Assembly: GCA_016124955.1 (NCBI GenBank)
Contig: WGMR01000004.1
Location: 1 to 57,490 of the forward strand
DNA length: 57,490 bases
Origin: Alphaproteobacteria bacterium
GTDB lineage: Bacteria > Pseudomonadota > Alphaproteobacteria > UBA9219 > RFNS01
Direction: 5' to 3'
This document shows positions 1 to 9,700 of the stretch, piece after piece. The stretch's first letter is position 1, and each line of letters starts with the position of its first letter. Both the position numbers and the translations under genes were made by a program. The notes below the pieces were generated by a model, which was not told where the DNA came from, made no database searches, and saw only the letters and a list, made by a program, of their open reading frames with translations.

Positions 1-141
1 AAAATCGATGCACAGGTTATCGGGCCATTTTACACCCGCCTCCTCCAGCATCGCCGCGCCGGGCGTGGTGCGCAGCGTGCCGTTCCAGTCAACGGCGGCG
101 GGGTAGCGGGTAAGCCATGGATGGGAAGCGTTTTCGGGCAT
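1..141 (-). CDS. Long-chain acyl-CoA synthetase (AMP-binding), N-terminal fragment
   Basis: Reading minus from an ATG at 141 gives 47 codons open to the window edge. The peptide has the typical opening of alphaproteobacterial FadD-type ligases: HPWLTRYPAAVDWN near residues 7-20, then an alanine-rich helix and PDNLCIDF at 40-47, which corresponds to the 'PDxPAxxF' strand before the first AMP-binding motifs. Such enzymes activate fatty acids to acyl-CoA using ATP. None of the catalytic motifs is inside the window, so the call rests on N-terminal resemblance only. It is divergent from the gene starting at 257, and the roughly 115 nt between them should hold both promoters. Confidence 0.6.
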   Translation of the reverse strand, partial: MPENASHPWLTRYPAAVDWNGTLRTTPGAAMLEEAGVKWPDNLCIDF

Positions 142-256
142 GGGGAAAGCTTAGCAGAAAATTGTGCCGCGCCAACGCAGAAATGGCGTCGGTTGACGAA
201 AACGGCACATGGGCACGATACTGCACCCGCTCGCCGTTCGGAAAAAAGGACCTGCC

Positions 257-1063
257 ATGCACCGCGCCTTTCTGCCCGCCCTTGCTGCGTTTTTCCTGCT
301 GGCCTTTCCCGCCGCCGCCCAAATACCCGATCCGTTGGCGCTCGTTCGCGGTGCGGCACAAGCCCCCAATGCTGTGCCGCCGCAGGGCGCACAGAATGCG
401 CAAAGCGCCAATTACCTTGCCATCAACGATGTGCCGACGCGCATGCTTTCCGTGCCGGCGGCCAAAGACAGCCCGGCCTGGAAAGAACAGCTCGCGCAGG
501 TTATCACGGCGCAAAAGAAGCTGAGCGAGGCCGAACGCAAGGCGATCGAAGCGGAAAAAGACCTCGATCCCGCTGCGGCCGCCGCCGTCCTTGGCAGGGG
601 TTTCACGCGCGAAAAATTGCCGAAAACCTTCCTGCTGCTCGACCGGTTGCGCGAAGACGGCAACAAGATCATCAACGGCGCCAAGAATTTCTGGAAAACG
701 GAACGCCCCTTTATCGCAAGCACCGATGTAACGCCGCTTGGCGGCAAGCCTTCCAACGGCGCCTATCCCGGGGGCGATGCGTTCCAAGCGATTGTATGGG
801 CCGAAACGCTGAACTACCTGCAGCCCGACAAAAAAGAGGCTTTGCGCAAATGGGTTGATGAAACCGCATTCCGCCGCGTGCAGGCGGGCCAGCAATTCCC
901 GGCCGACAGCGAAGGTGGCAAGGAACTGGCGATGCTGGTGCTGGGCGAATTGTGGCAATCCGTCGCCTACCGCAACGACATGGCCGAAGCGAAGTTCGAG
1001 ATGATGCAGGCCGGCCTGATCAAGGAAAAGCGCACCGCGCCGCAGATCCCGCCGCGCAACTAG
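257..1063 (+). CDS. Secreted PAP2/class A acid phosphatase-like protein with both catalytic histidines replaced
   Basis: The start is the ATG at 257, preceded by AAAAAAGGA, and it begins a clear Sec signal peptide ending AAAQ near residue 22; an upstream in-frame ATG at 209 would bury that signal. The 268-residue product has the spacing of the PAP2/class A acid phosphatase signature: K143-x6-R150-P151, then PGGD at 171-174 where the family has PSGH, then R207-x5-Q213-x3-D217 where the family has R-x5-H-x3-D. The scaffold is therefore present, but the acid/base and nucleophilic histidines are Asp and Gln. It is probably periplasmic and may be a pseudoenzyme or have altered chemistry. Its 3' end lies 3 nt from the convergent membrane-protein gene. 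Family assignment is from motif spacing; loss of activity is inferred. Confidence 0.65.
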   Translation: MHRAFLPALAAFFLLAFPAAAQIPDPLALVRGAAQAPNAVPPQGAQNAQSANYLAINDVPTRMLSVPAAKDSPAWKEQLAQVITAQKKLSEAERKAIEAEKDLDPAAAAAVLGRGFTREKLPKTFLLLDRLREDGNKIINGAKNFWKTERPFIASTDVTPLGGKPSNGAYPGGDAFQAIVWAETLNYLQPDKKEALRKWVDETAFRRVQAGQQFPADSEGGKELAMLVLGELWQSVAYRNDMAEAKFEMMQAGLIKEKRTAPQIPPRN

Positions 1064-1066
1064 CGG

Positions 1067-2182
1067 CTAAAGGTATTTGCGCAATTCCGGGTTGTCGTGG
1101 CGCCAGATCGCGCTGTCGATGAAAAAATGGTGGATGTTGAAGAAAATTACGAACAACATCATGGCCGGGACCGATTGCATGATGTCGAAGCCGTCATCCG
1201 AAAGCCCGCTTTCCAGCTTTCGCTGCAAAAAATGCGGCACGAAGCCCATAAAGATATAGCCAAGCAAAACCGCCACAGCCCCGAAACCCGCAAGCCGCAA
1301 CCATGCCGCCCGCGCGCCCATACGTTCGCGGTATTTGTTGAACTGCATCCGCCCGACGAATGGCATATATTGCAGCGCGTGGAAATAATGCACGAAGAAC
1401 ATGAAAAGCGGGTGAATGTTCAAAAGCAGCACCCACAAATACAGCGGCGCCACATAGCCCACCACCCCGGCCCAGCAGGGCGCGCGCCGGTAGCGCAGTG
1501 ATTTGCGCAGCAAAACCGCCCCGGCCGGCAGCGCGGCCAGCGCCAGCGCGGCCAGCATCGGCCCGCCCCACACGGCTGGAAATCCAAGCGTTTCATAGGG
1601 CCCGAACAGATGCCCCACATTCGGCAAAGTGTGCAGATAGCCCCACGCCATCAACCATGCGGCATAGGCGTTGGTGCGCAGAACTGTGCGCTCGGCTCCC
1701 GTAAAGCTTATGCCCTGCTTGGCCGAAAGCACCACCAGCACGCCGTAACCCTGCTTGGTATGGTGCCAACCGAGGAAAAACGTCATCGCCATATAGGCGG
1801 GGCGTAGCATATCGACCGAATCGTAGGCAAAGGCGGTCACAAGGTAGAAAAAAAGTATCAGCGGCACGGCCACGCCCGAAACCCAAAGCCGCGCCCTGTT
1901 GGCGGGCGATACGCCCACAGCCGTCACGCGCTCGATGAAATTGCCGTACATAAGCTGGTAGGAAGCGGCGAAATGCGCATATGTCGTCAGGAACGGCAAA
2001 ACCAGCACGGCAGAAGCAATTGCCGGCCCCACCGGCGCGCCCCGCCATTGATGCGGAATGAATAAATATATGAGCGTAGCGAGAATAACCCAAAACCCGC
2101 CCGCAAACATGAAATCCCAAACCGGGCCGATAAGCGTGCGGTTTTGCGCCGCGGGTACCGCGGCCGTCATCCCTTCATGCAT
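1067..2182 (-). CDS. Polytopic membrane protein with many histidines, function unknown
   Basis: This 371-residue protein has about eight to nine hydrophobic segments. Histidines cluster at or near membrane borders: H70, HH140-141, H184, H191, H257, H265, H268, H317 and HH351-352, with a C-terminal FNIHHFFIDSAIW-type segment. That layout recalls integral-membrane di-metal enzymes such as desaturases and hydroxylases, but the exact histidine boxes of those families are not met, so I assign no reaction. The start at 2182 lies only 21 nt after the stop of the last fibre gene and on the same strand, so it may be the sixth gene of that operon. A second in-frame ATG four codons later is possible. 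Confidence 0.7.
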   Translation of the reverse strand: MHEGMTAAVPAAQNRTLIGPVWDFMFAGGFWVILATLIYLFIPHQWRGAPVGPAIASAVLVLPFLTTYAHFAASYQLMYGNFIERVTAVGVSPANRARLWVSGVAVPLILFFYLVTAFAYDSVDMLRPAYMAMTFFLGWHHTKQGYGVLVVLSAKQGISFTGAERTVLRTNAYAAWLMAWGYLHTLPNVGHLFGPYETLGFPAVWGGPMLAALALAALPAGAVLLRKSLRYRRAPCWAGVVGYVAPLYLWVLLLNIHPLFMFFVHYFHALQYMPFVGRMQFNKYRERMGARAAWLRLAGFGAVAVLLGYIFMGFVPHFLQRKLESGLSDDGFDIMQSVPAMMLFVIFFNIHHFFIDSAIWRHDNPELRKYL

Positions 2183-2203
2183 GGAAACAACCTAAGAAAG
2201 AAA

Positions 2204-3877
2204 TCAGAAGGTAGTAACGACACATCTGCCCGCGCCGCCAGCACCGCCGGCGCTACGCCCGCCGCCGCCGCCGCCGCCCGGCTGCGTACCAGCGGTTCCG
2301 GTTCCGGTGCTACCCGCGCCGCCAGCGCCACCATATTTCGATGACCCGCCTGACGTAGTGTTTGCTGAGCCGCCGCCGCCGCCGCCAAAAGCCGAGCTGC
2401 CGCCAGCATAGGCGTTATTGTTATTACATCTCCTGCAGCCGCCGCCGCCGCCGCCAAAACTGCCGCCTTTTGGCAAAGCATAGGCATAACAGTTATTGCA
2501 CCCGCAATCATAATAGACATATGTACCGCCATCCCCTGCCGTTCCATCGCCCGCTGTGGCGGGTACGCTTGATTGACCGCTGCCAGTAGTGTTCGTCCCG
2601 GCTGCCAGCATACCGCCGCCGCCGCCGCCATTGCCTTGCTCACTTTCGCCGCCGCCGCCGCCATAGGCCGAAACCCAGCTGCCAAAGGTGGTTGTGCCAC
2701 CTACGCCGCCGTTTGCGTTATTAGTTGTTTGGCCGGTGCCACCGGCGCCGATCGTCACGGTTTCGGTGGAACCGAGCGAACTTGTGGCAATCCAGCGATA
2801 GGAATAGCCGCCGCCGCCGCCGCCGCCGGCATAGCCGCTTGATTGCCGCGCGCCGCCGCCGCCACCGCCAATGCATTCAATAAGCGTCATGCTGCCGCTA
2901 CCGGGCTTGGTCCATGTGCCGCTTGAGGTAAAGGTTTGTGTATCGACACTGCTGCTGCTTGAAGGCGTTGCCCAGGTGCCGTCGCCACGCAGGTATGTGC
3001 TGCTGCTGGCCGTGCCGCTGCCAAGCCGCGCCGTGCCCACCGTGCCGGTGGAAAGATTACTGGCGCTCAGCGCCGTCAGCGATGCGCCGGAACCGCTGAA
3101 GGTCGCCGCCGCCACGTTGCCCGAAAAACTTGCGGCCGCGCCCGAAAGCGTGCCCGTCATGGTGGGCGAAGCCGAAAGCACCACATTGCCTGTGCCCGTC
3201 ACCGTATATTCGCCCACAACGCCGCTGCTGTTGTACAAAACCCTGGTGTTGGTGCCGCTGGTGATCGTGGTCGATCCCACCGTGATGCCGCCGCTGCTCG
3301 GCGTCGCCCAGCTGCCGTCGCCGCGCAAATAGGTGCTGCTGTCGGCCGTGCCGCTGCCCATGCGCGCCGTGCCCACCGTGCCGGAAGCGATGTTATCGGC
3401 GTTCAGCGCGGTCAGCGATGCGCCCGAACCGGCGAACGAGGTGCCGGTTATGTTGCCGCTGTCGTCGATTGTCACGCCGCTGTTTTGCAGCAATTTGCCG
3501 GTGGTGCCGTCAAAGCGCACGACCGCGTTATCGGTCGCGCTCGAAGGGCCCGTCACGTCGCCGCTGCCCGAAGGCGCATCGGTGGTGCAGTTGATAACAT
3601 CGCCGTCGGTCGTGCACCATTTGCCGCTGGTCAGCGTGCCGATACTGCTGCTGCCCCCGCCGCCCGAGCCACCCATGTTTACCCATGACGCGCCGTTACA
3701 ATACTGCATCAGATCATAGCTGGTGTTATAGACCTGCTGCCCGGCGACGCCCGTGGGGCTGGTGCAATCAGCCAGCGCGGGCACGGAAAACAGCGCAAGC
3801 GCCGCCAAAAGCGGCAGCGCCGCAAAAAAGCGGGCGGTGATGTTACGGCAGGTTTCCGGTTTCATCGCATCCCTCAT
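2204..3877 (-). CDS. Secreted fibre protein A with glycine-rich tip (no S74 chaperone)
   Basis: This is the last of five coupled fibre genes; its ATG at 3877 overlaps the preceding stop in an ATGA. The 557-residue product has a Sec signal ending ALA/DC near residue 36, then the shared head motif (DC-x4-GVAG-x-Q-x-YNTSY, MQYCNG-x-x-W-x-NMG). The shaft has two copies of the 46-residue repeat (GSGASLTALN... LRGDG-x-WATP). Unlike its neighbours it ends in about 240 glycine-rich residues introduced by FTSSGTWTKPGSG and closing with CVVTTF. That is the layout of glycine-rich receptor-binding caps in phage tail fibres. A Cys/Asn-rich insert (DCGCNNC, CRRCNNNN) sits inside the cap. The tip probably binds a surface ligand (inference). 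Confidence 0.8.
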   Translation of the reverse strand: MRDAMKPETCRNITARFFAALPLLAALALFSVPALADCTSPTGVAGQQVYNTSYDLMQYCNGASWVNMGGSGGGGSSSIGTLTSGKWCTTDGDVINCTTDAPSGSGDVTGPSSATDNAVVRFDGTTGKLLQNSGVTIDDSGNITGTSFAGSGASLTALNADNIASGTVGTARMGSGTADSSTYLRGDGSWATPSSGGITVGSTTITSGTNTRVLYNSSGVVGEYTVTGTGNVVLSASPTMTGTLSGAAASFSGNVAAATFSGSGASLTALSASNLSTGTVGTARLGSGTASSSTYLRGDGTWATPSSSSSVDTQTFTSSGTWTKPGSGSMTLIECIGGGGGGARQSSGYAGGGGGGGYSYRWIATSSLGSTETVTIGAGGTGQTTNNANGGVGGTTTFGSWVSAYGGGGGESEQGNGGGGGGMLAAGTNTTGSGQSSVPATAGDGTAGDGGTYVYYDCGCNNCYAYALPKGGSFGGGGGGCRRCNNNNAYAGGSSAFGGGGGGSANTTSGGSSKYGGAGGAGSTGTGTAGTQPGGGGGGGRSAGGAGGAGRCVVTTF

Positions 3878-5571
3878 GGGTTAGACGTCCTGATAAGCTT
3901 GGCTTTGGCGCCCGCGTGCGCGCCGCGCAGCGAAGCGTTTTCAGCCCGCAGATTTTCGTTGGCGGCTTCAAGCCCGGCAAGCCGTTCTTCCAGCGCCGCG
4001 AAGCGCGCGTCATACCCGCTCATCCGTGCGGCCATCTGCTTGACGGCCTCGATCACGGGCAGCACCAGCTTGTCGTACTGCACCGCCATGAAGCCCTTTT
4101 CGTCGCGCGTGATCGCTTCAGGCAACACCTTTTCCACTTCCTGCGCGATCACGCCGAAATCATCCGAATTATCCTTGTTCCATTTGAAGTGCACCGCGCG
4201 CAGGCCTTTAACGGTCTCGATCGGGTCGCGCTCGAACCCGGTCACATCATGCTTCAAGCGCGCGTCCGACGAATGGTAATAGCCGGTGGTCAGCAAATTG
4301 CCCGCCGTGGCCAGCGAATAGCTGCTGTTCGGCGTGGTGCCGATGCCGACATAGGCGCCCGTGTTGCTTATGCTCATGAGCAGCGTCGGGGAGGTGCCTG
4401 AGGGTGCGGACGAATCCCCAAGGAACCTTATGCCGTCATAACCGATTTCGATGCCGGCGGCCGAAGTGTATGAGTTAACCCCGAGCGAGGTCCAGCCGCT
4501 GCTGGCGTTGCGATAGCCGTTCCACATCAACGAAAGGCGATAGGCGCCGTTGCTGCCAATATAGCCATAAGGTGTGCCGAACCATGGGCCGGAGGTGGTG
4601 CCCCAGAAATCGCTGAAAGCAGCCTGCCCACTGACATAAACAGATTTCGAAAATGTCGCGGTGTTTGATACACCGATCGTACCGACGCCGGTCACATTGC
4701 TGCTGTCGTCCACGGTGATACCGCTACCCTGCAACAACTTGCCGGTGGTGCTGTCGAAGCGCACGAGCGTGTTATCGGTGCTGCTGGCCGGGCCTACCAC
4801 GTCGCCGGAACCCGAAGGCGTGGTCCAAATTCCATCGCCGCGCAAATATGTGCTGCTGCTTGCCGTACCGCTGCCAAGCCGTGCCGTGCCCACCGTGCCC
4901 GATGCCAGGTTGCTGGCGTTCAGCGCGGTCAGCGAAGCGCCGGAACCTGCGAAGGATGTTGCCGTCACATTGCCGCTGTCATCGATCGTCACTGTGCTGT
5001 TCTGTGTGATGTCACCGCCGGTGCCGTCCCAGCGCACGACCGCGTTATCGGTGCTGCTGCCGGGTCCGTCCATGCTGCCCGTGGGCGTCGCCCAGCTGCC
5101 ATCGCCGCGCAGGAATGTCGTGCCGTCTGCCGTACCGCTGCCAAGCCGCGCCGTGCCCACCGTGCCGGATGAAAGATTGCTGGCGTTCAGCGCGGTCAGC
5201 GATGCGCCGGAACCGGCGAATGTGGTGGCGTTTAGGGTCGCCACGCCGCTGATATTGTTGCTGTCATCGATCGTGACCGAGCTGCTTTGAATAGTCTTGC
5301 CGGTGGTGCCATCGAAGCGCGCAATCGCGTTATCGGTGCTGCTGCCGGGGCCGGTTACGTCGCCGTTGCCCGCGCTGCCCGCACCCGCGCCCATATTCAC
5401 CCAGTTGGTGCCGTTGCAGTACTGCATCAGGTTATAGGAAGTGTTATAGAACTGCTCGCCCGCAACGCCGGCTGGCGTGTCGCAATCGGCCATCGCCGCG
5501 CCGGGCATCATCACGGCTGCAAGCGCCAGCGCGCCGCAAAGCCTGATTGCTGCTATGTTCATCGCTTTCAT
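3874..5571 (-). CDS. Secreted fibre protein B with C-terminal Peptidase_S74 intramolecular chaperone
   Basis: The 565-residue product has a Sec signal ending AMA/DC at about residue 28, the shared Cys-containing head, and a shaft with two long repeats plus shorter 'VTIDDS(G/N)N(V/I)' turns. A unique tip of about 120 residues is rich in Trp, Tyr and Gly (around 4320-4680). An endosialidase-type chaperone follows, beginning HSSDARLKHDV. Ser435 and Lys440 have the Ser-(x4)-Lys spacing of the self-cleaving S74 dyad; cleavage there would release a 131-residue chaperone after trimer folding. The end is a leucine-heptad coiled coil. Start and stop overlap neighbours by 4 nt on both sides. The domain calls are family knowledge; trimerisation is inferred. 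Confidence 0.85.
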   Translation of the reverse strand: MKAMNIAAIRLCGALALAAVMMPGAAMADCDTPAGVAGEQFYNTSYNLMQYCNGTNWVNMGAGAGSAGNGDVTGPGSSTDNAIARFDGTTGKTIQSSSVTIDDSNNISGVATLNATTFAGSGASLTALNASNLSSGTVGTARLGSGTADGTTFLRGDGSWATPTGSMDGPGSSTDNAVVRWDGTGGDITQNSTVTIDDSGNVTATSFAGSGASLTALNASNLASGTVGTARLGSGTASSSTYLRGDGIWTTPSGSGDVVGPASSTDNTLVRFDSTTGKLLQGSGITVDDSSNVTGVGTIGVSNTATFSKSVYVSGQAAFSDFWGTTSGPWFGTPYGYIGSNGAYRLSLMWNGYRNASSGWTSLGVNSYTSAAGIEIGYDGIRFLGDSSAPSGTSPTLLMSISNTGAYVGIGTTPNSSYSLATAGNLLTTGYYHSSDARLKHDVTGFERDPIETVKGLRAVHFKWNKDNSDDFGVIAQEVEKVLPEAITRDEKGFMAVQYDKLVLPVIEAVKQMAARMSGYDARFAALEERLAGLEAANENLRAENASLRGAHAGAKAKLIRTSNP

Positions 5572-6749
5572 GGCGCCGCCGCCTTCCTGAATCCGGCCTT
5601 ATGCAAACCGCCTGCCGCCTGCGCGGCGCGAAGTTTTTCGTTGGCGGCTTCGAGCGCCGCGAGGCGCTCTTCCATCACCGCCAGCTTCGCGGCTTGCTTG
5701 CGCATAATCTCGGTCATCGCCGCGAGCTGTTCGTCATACCCGCTCATCCGTGCGGCCATCTGCTTGACGGCCTCGATCACAGGCAGCACCAGCTTGTCGT
5801 ACTGCACCGCCATGAAGCCCTTTTCGTCGCGCGTGATCGCTTCGGGCAACACCTTTTCCACTTCCTGCGCGATCACGCCGAAATCCTGCTTGCCGCCATC
5901 GTTCCATTTGAAATGCACCGCGCGCAGGCCTTTCACGGTCTCGATCGGGTCGCGCTCGAACCCGGTCACATCATGCTTCAACCGCGCGTCCGACGAATGG
6001 TAATAGCCGGTGGAAAGAATGTTGCCGTTGGTATAGATCTTATAGCTTGCGCTCGGTGTCACGCCCACACCAAGGCCATTGGTGTTCATTGTCATGATGC
6101 TGGCGTTATCGATACGGAAATAAATTGCGTTGCCGGAAGATGCGTTCAAATATGTAATGCCCGCGGAAGACTGCAGCAGCGCATAATTGCCGCTTGCCGA
6201 TTGATCAAGCGCTGCATGGCCGAACACGGCATATGTTGTATTGGAGGGCCATCCACCTGCCAACACGCGGCCAATACGCGCGACGCTTGTCGCTGTCGGT
6301 ATATCAAGCGCGTAGCTTGCGGTTGTCGTCCCAATACCCACATTGCCGCTGTCGTCGATGATCACGGCGCTGTCCTGCACCGTCGTGCCCGTCGTGCCGT
6401 CCCAGCGCGCAATAGCGTTATCGGTGCTGCTGCCGGGGCCGACCATGGTGCCGGTGGGCTCGTCTTCCGTACAGGTCACAACCGTGCCGTCGCTGGTACA
6501 CCATTTACCGCTGGCCAAAGCGCCGAAGCCGCTGACGCCGCCCGTGCCCATATTGATCCAGTTGCTGCCGTTGCAGTACTGCATGATGTTATAGCTGGTG
6601 TTATAGAACTGCTGCCCGGCAACGCCCGTGGGCGTGTCGCAATCGGCTCGCGCGGCGGCGGGCGCAAACACAAGCGCGCAGGCCAGCAGCGCCGCAAGGC
6701 TGCGGGGAAGGGCGTTATGGCCGGTTGCCGGTTTCATCGCGTCCCTCAT
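5568..6749 (-). CDS. Secreted fibre protein C, short, with Peptidase_S74 chaperone
   Basis: This is the smallest chaperone-bearing fibre at 393 residues. It has a Sec signal ending ARA/DC near residue 35, the shared head, a very short shaft without the 46-residue repeat, and a tip of about 100 residues containing YAVFGHAALDQS and MTMNTNGLGVG. It then has the S74 chaperone with Ser253 and Lys258 as the predicted dyad and a coiled-coil tail. The tip is closely similar to that of the giant fibre E. The first residues MRDAMKP match those of fibre A, and the corresponding DNA at the two upstream gene ends is also alike, so A and C look like products of a cassette duplication. ATGA overlaps link it to genes on both sides. 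Confidence 0.85.
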   Translation of the reverse strand: MRDAMKPATGHNALPRSLAALLACALVFAPAAARADCDTPTGVAGQQFYNTSYNIMQYCNGSNWINMGTGGVSGFGALASGKWCTSDGTVVTCTEDEPTGTMVGPGSSTDNAIARWDGTTGTTVQDSAVIIDDSGNVGIGTTTASYALDIPTATSVARIGRVLAGGWPSNTTYAVFGHAALDQSASGNYALLQSSAGITYLNASSGNAIYFRIDNASIMTMNTNGLGVGVTPSASYKIYTNGNILSTGYYHSSDARLKHDVTGFERDPIETVKGLRAVHFKWNDGGKQDFGVIAQEVEKVLPEAITRDEKGFMAVQYDKLVLPVIEAVKQMAARMSGYDEQLAAMTEIMRKQAAKLAVMEERLAALEAANEKLRAAQAAGGLHKAGFRKAAAP

Positions 6750-9700
6750 GGGTTGGCCGTCCTGTCGAATCTAGCTTTTACCGCGCGCCCGTCAAGCGCG
6801 CCGCGTTTCATGGCGTCGCGCAGCGTCGCGTTCTCGGCGCGCAGATTTTCGTTGGCCGCTTCCAGCGCGGCAAGGCGCTGCGCCATAGCCGCCATCTGTG
6901 CGTCATGCGCGTCCACGCGGCCGGTCAGCGCCGTAAGGTTTCCGGCCATCTGCTTTACAGCCTCGATCACGGGCAATACAAGCTTGTCGTACTGCACCGC
7001 CATGAAGCCCTTTTCGTCCCGCGTAATGGCTTCGGGCAGAACCTTTTCCACTTCCTGCGCGATCACGCCGAAATCCTCGCTATTATCCTTGTTCCATTTG
7101 AAATGCACGGCGCGCAGGCCCTTCACGGTTTCGATAGCGTCGCGCCCGAACCCGGTCACATCATGCTTAAGCCGCGCGTCCGATGAATGGTAGTAGCCGG
7201 TCGAGAGGATGTTGCCCGCCGTAGCAAGCGAATAGCTGGTGTTCGGCGCGTTGCCTATGCCCACAAAGGCGCCGCTTTGGCTAACCGTCATGCGCGCCGT
7301 GCCTGCGGTAACAAGTGCAACGGCATCGCCGCCGGCGGTACCGAACAAAACGGTGCCGCTGTTATAAGTCCAGTAACTTATCGTCGCGGGCGTGCCCGCG
7401 CGCGAAACCGTAATCGTACTGTCGGTAGCATCATAGATATGCAGCTTGTCGGCGGGGCCGGTCGTGCCGATGCCGATATTGCCCGAAGCATCGATAGTCA
7501 TGGCCGTCACGGCGGCATAATTGCTTCTGATCTTCAAGCCGCCCGCGCCACCTTCAAGATAGGTGATGTCGTCGGAATACAGCTGCAGCAACGCGCGCGT
7601 GGTGCCGCCCGAATCCTTGGAATCGAGCCGTTTTGCGTTCGCAAGCAGGATGCCGTTGTTGGCGGTTACGGTTCCGGAAAAAGTGCCCGCCGCGGCCGTT
7701 ATCGTACCCGTCAATGTCGGCGAAGCCGACATCACCACGTTGCCCGTGCCGGTGATCGCATATTCGCCCACCACGCCGCTGTTGTCATACAGCACATAGC
7801 CGTTGTTGCCGCCGGTGATGGTCGAGCTGCCGACGGCCATGCCGGCGCTGACCGAAGGCGTGGTCCAGGTGCCGTCGCCGCGCAGATAGGTCGAAGAACT
7901 TGCGGTGCCGCTGCCAAGGCGGGCGGTGCCGACCGTGCCCGATGCCAGGTTGCTGGCGTTCAGCGCGGTCAGCGAAGCGCCCGAGCCGGCGAACGAGGTC
8001 GCGGTCACGTTGCCGCTATCGTCAATCGTCGCGCCGCTGTTTTGCGTCAAGCCGCCGGTGGTACCGTCCCAGCGCACGATCGCGTTATCGGTGCTGCTGC
8101 CCGGGCCCACCATGCTGCCCACCGGCGTCGCCCATGTGCCGTCGCCGCGCAAAAACGTGCTGCTGTCGGCGGTGCCCGAAGACGCAAGCCGCGCCACCGG
8201 CACCGTGCCCGATGTCAGCTGCGTTGCGTTCAGCGCCGTCAGCGAGGTACCGGTGCCCGAAAAGCTTGCGCCGGTCACGGCGCCGGTCACGCCCAGCGTG
8301 CCCGCCACCACCGTGTTGCCGCTTGCCGCCGCCACCGTGAATTTGTTGGTGTTGATCGCGAAATTGCCGGAAGCGGCAAGCGTGCCGATGCCGGTTACGT
8401 TATCGCTGTCGTCGATGATCACGCCGCTGTCCTGCGTCACGCTGTCGGTGCCGTCGAAGCGCGCCACGGCGTTATCGGTCGTGCTGCCCGCGCCGCCGCC
8501 GCCGCTGCCGCCCGCGCCGGGGCCGCCGGTGGCGGAGGGAAACACAACGCCGTCGGCGCCGAATTTTGCCGCCATCACACCGCCCGCGGCAATCGCAACC
8601 GTATCGGCAGCCGGGGCGTAAAGACCGGTATTGGCATCGCCCGTCACGGCCCACCCGGGCGCGCTGACGGTGCCGGCTGCGAAAGTGCTGCTGCCTACTT
8701 CCGTCCAGCCGCCGGCATAGACGTTCATCTTGCCGGTACTGGTGTTATAGATCATCAGGCCCGTCGCCGGGCTTGAAATTGCGTCGCGCGCGGTGCCGTC
8801 CATGCGCGGCGGCAGGAAGCCCTTGCTGGTGCTGACCATTTCAAACTGCGCGCTCGCATCCACGGTTTTGGTGCCCACGCCCACGCTGCCCGTGCTATCC
8901 ATTCTGATGCCGCCGATGCTGGAATTCCACGGCGCGATAACAAGCCCGCCGGTTCCCTGCGAACCGGCATTGTAGGTGATGATCGCGTCGCCCGTGGCGG
9001 TAATAGGGTTATGCGAGCCACTGGACATGTTGGCCTGTATGGCAAGGCTGGTGGTTGATGTATCTGACCGCACCATGATACCGGCGGCTGTGGTGCCGGA
9101 TTTATAGACATCAAGCAAATTGCTTGTAGCCGTGGTGCCGATCCCGACATTGCCTGTCGTGTTCAACGTGGCGATGCCGGTTACGGCGTTGGCATCGCTA
9201 ATGATCACGCCGCTATTCTGCGCCAGCTTGCCCGTGGTGCCGTCAAAACGTATCACAGCGTTATCGGTGCTGCTGGCGGGGCCGTTGAAATCGCCGATCG
9301 AGCCGCTGCCGCCCTGCACCGTGGCCCAGGTGTTATCGCCGCGCAGGAATGTCGTTGTATCCGCCGTGCCGCTACCGAGACGTGCCGTGCCCACCGTACC
9401 GGTTGAGATATTGCTGGCGTTCAGCGCGCTCAGGCCGGCGCCCGAACCGTTGAACACGCCTGCGGCGGTAATAAGCGCCAGCACCACATCATCGCTGTCG
9501 CGAAACTCGGCGAGGTTGCCGCTTTGCGAGATCGCGCCCTTGACGATCAGGCCCACATCGGTCGCCGCAAGCGCGGTTACGGTCACGATATCGGTATCGG
9601 TCGCATATGTCAGGCCCGAAGCGCCCGCAAGATCGCCCGCGCCGTCATTATACTGCACCTGTCCGCCGCTGCCGGCGGCGTTCGCCGGCGGATCTTCCTG

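Noticed and set aside
2260-2880. GCC/GCC-type triplet runs as a microsatellite or CRISPR-like array
   Set aside because: They encode the glycine-rich cap of fibre A. Unit spacing is irregular and there are no spacers.
5547-7193. A 548-codon plus-strand open frame opposite fibres C and D, and similar long plus-strand frames at 7187-8776, 10597-11475 and 11966-13222
   Set aside because: They are antisense shadows of GC-rich, repetitive coding DNA. Their translations are rich in Arg, Ala, Gly and His or in Pro, Ser and Val without family features, while the minus frames have signals, repeats and S74 domains.
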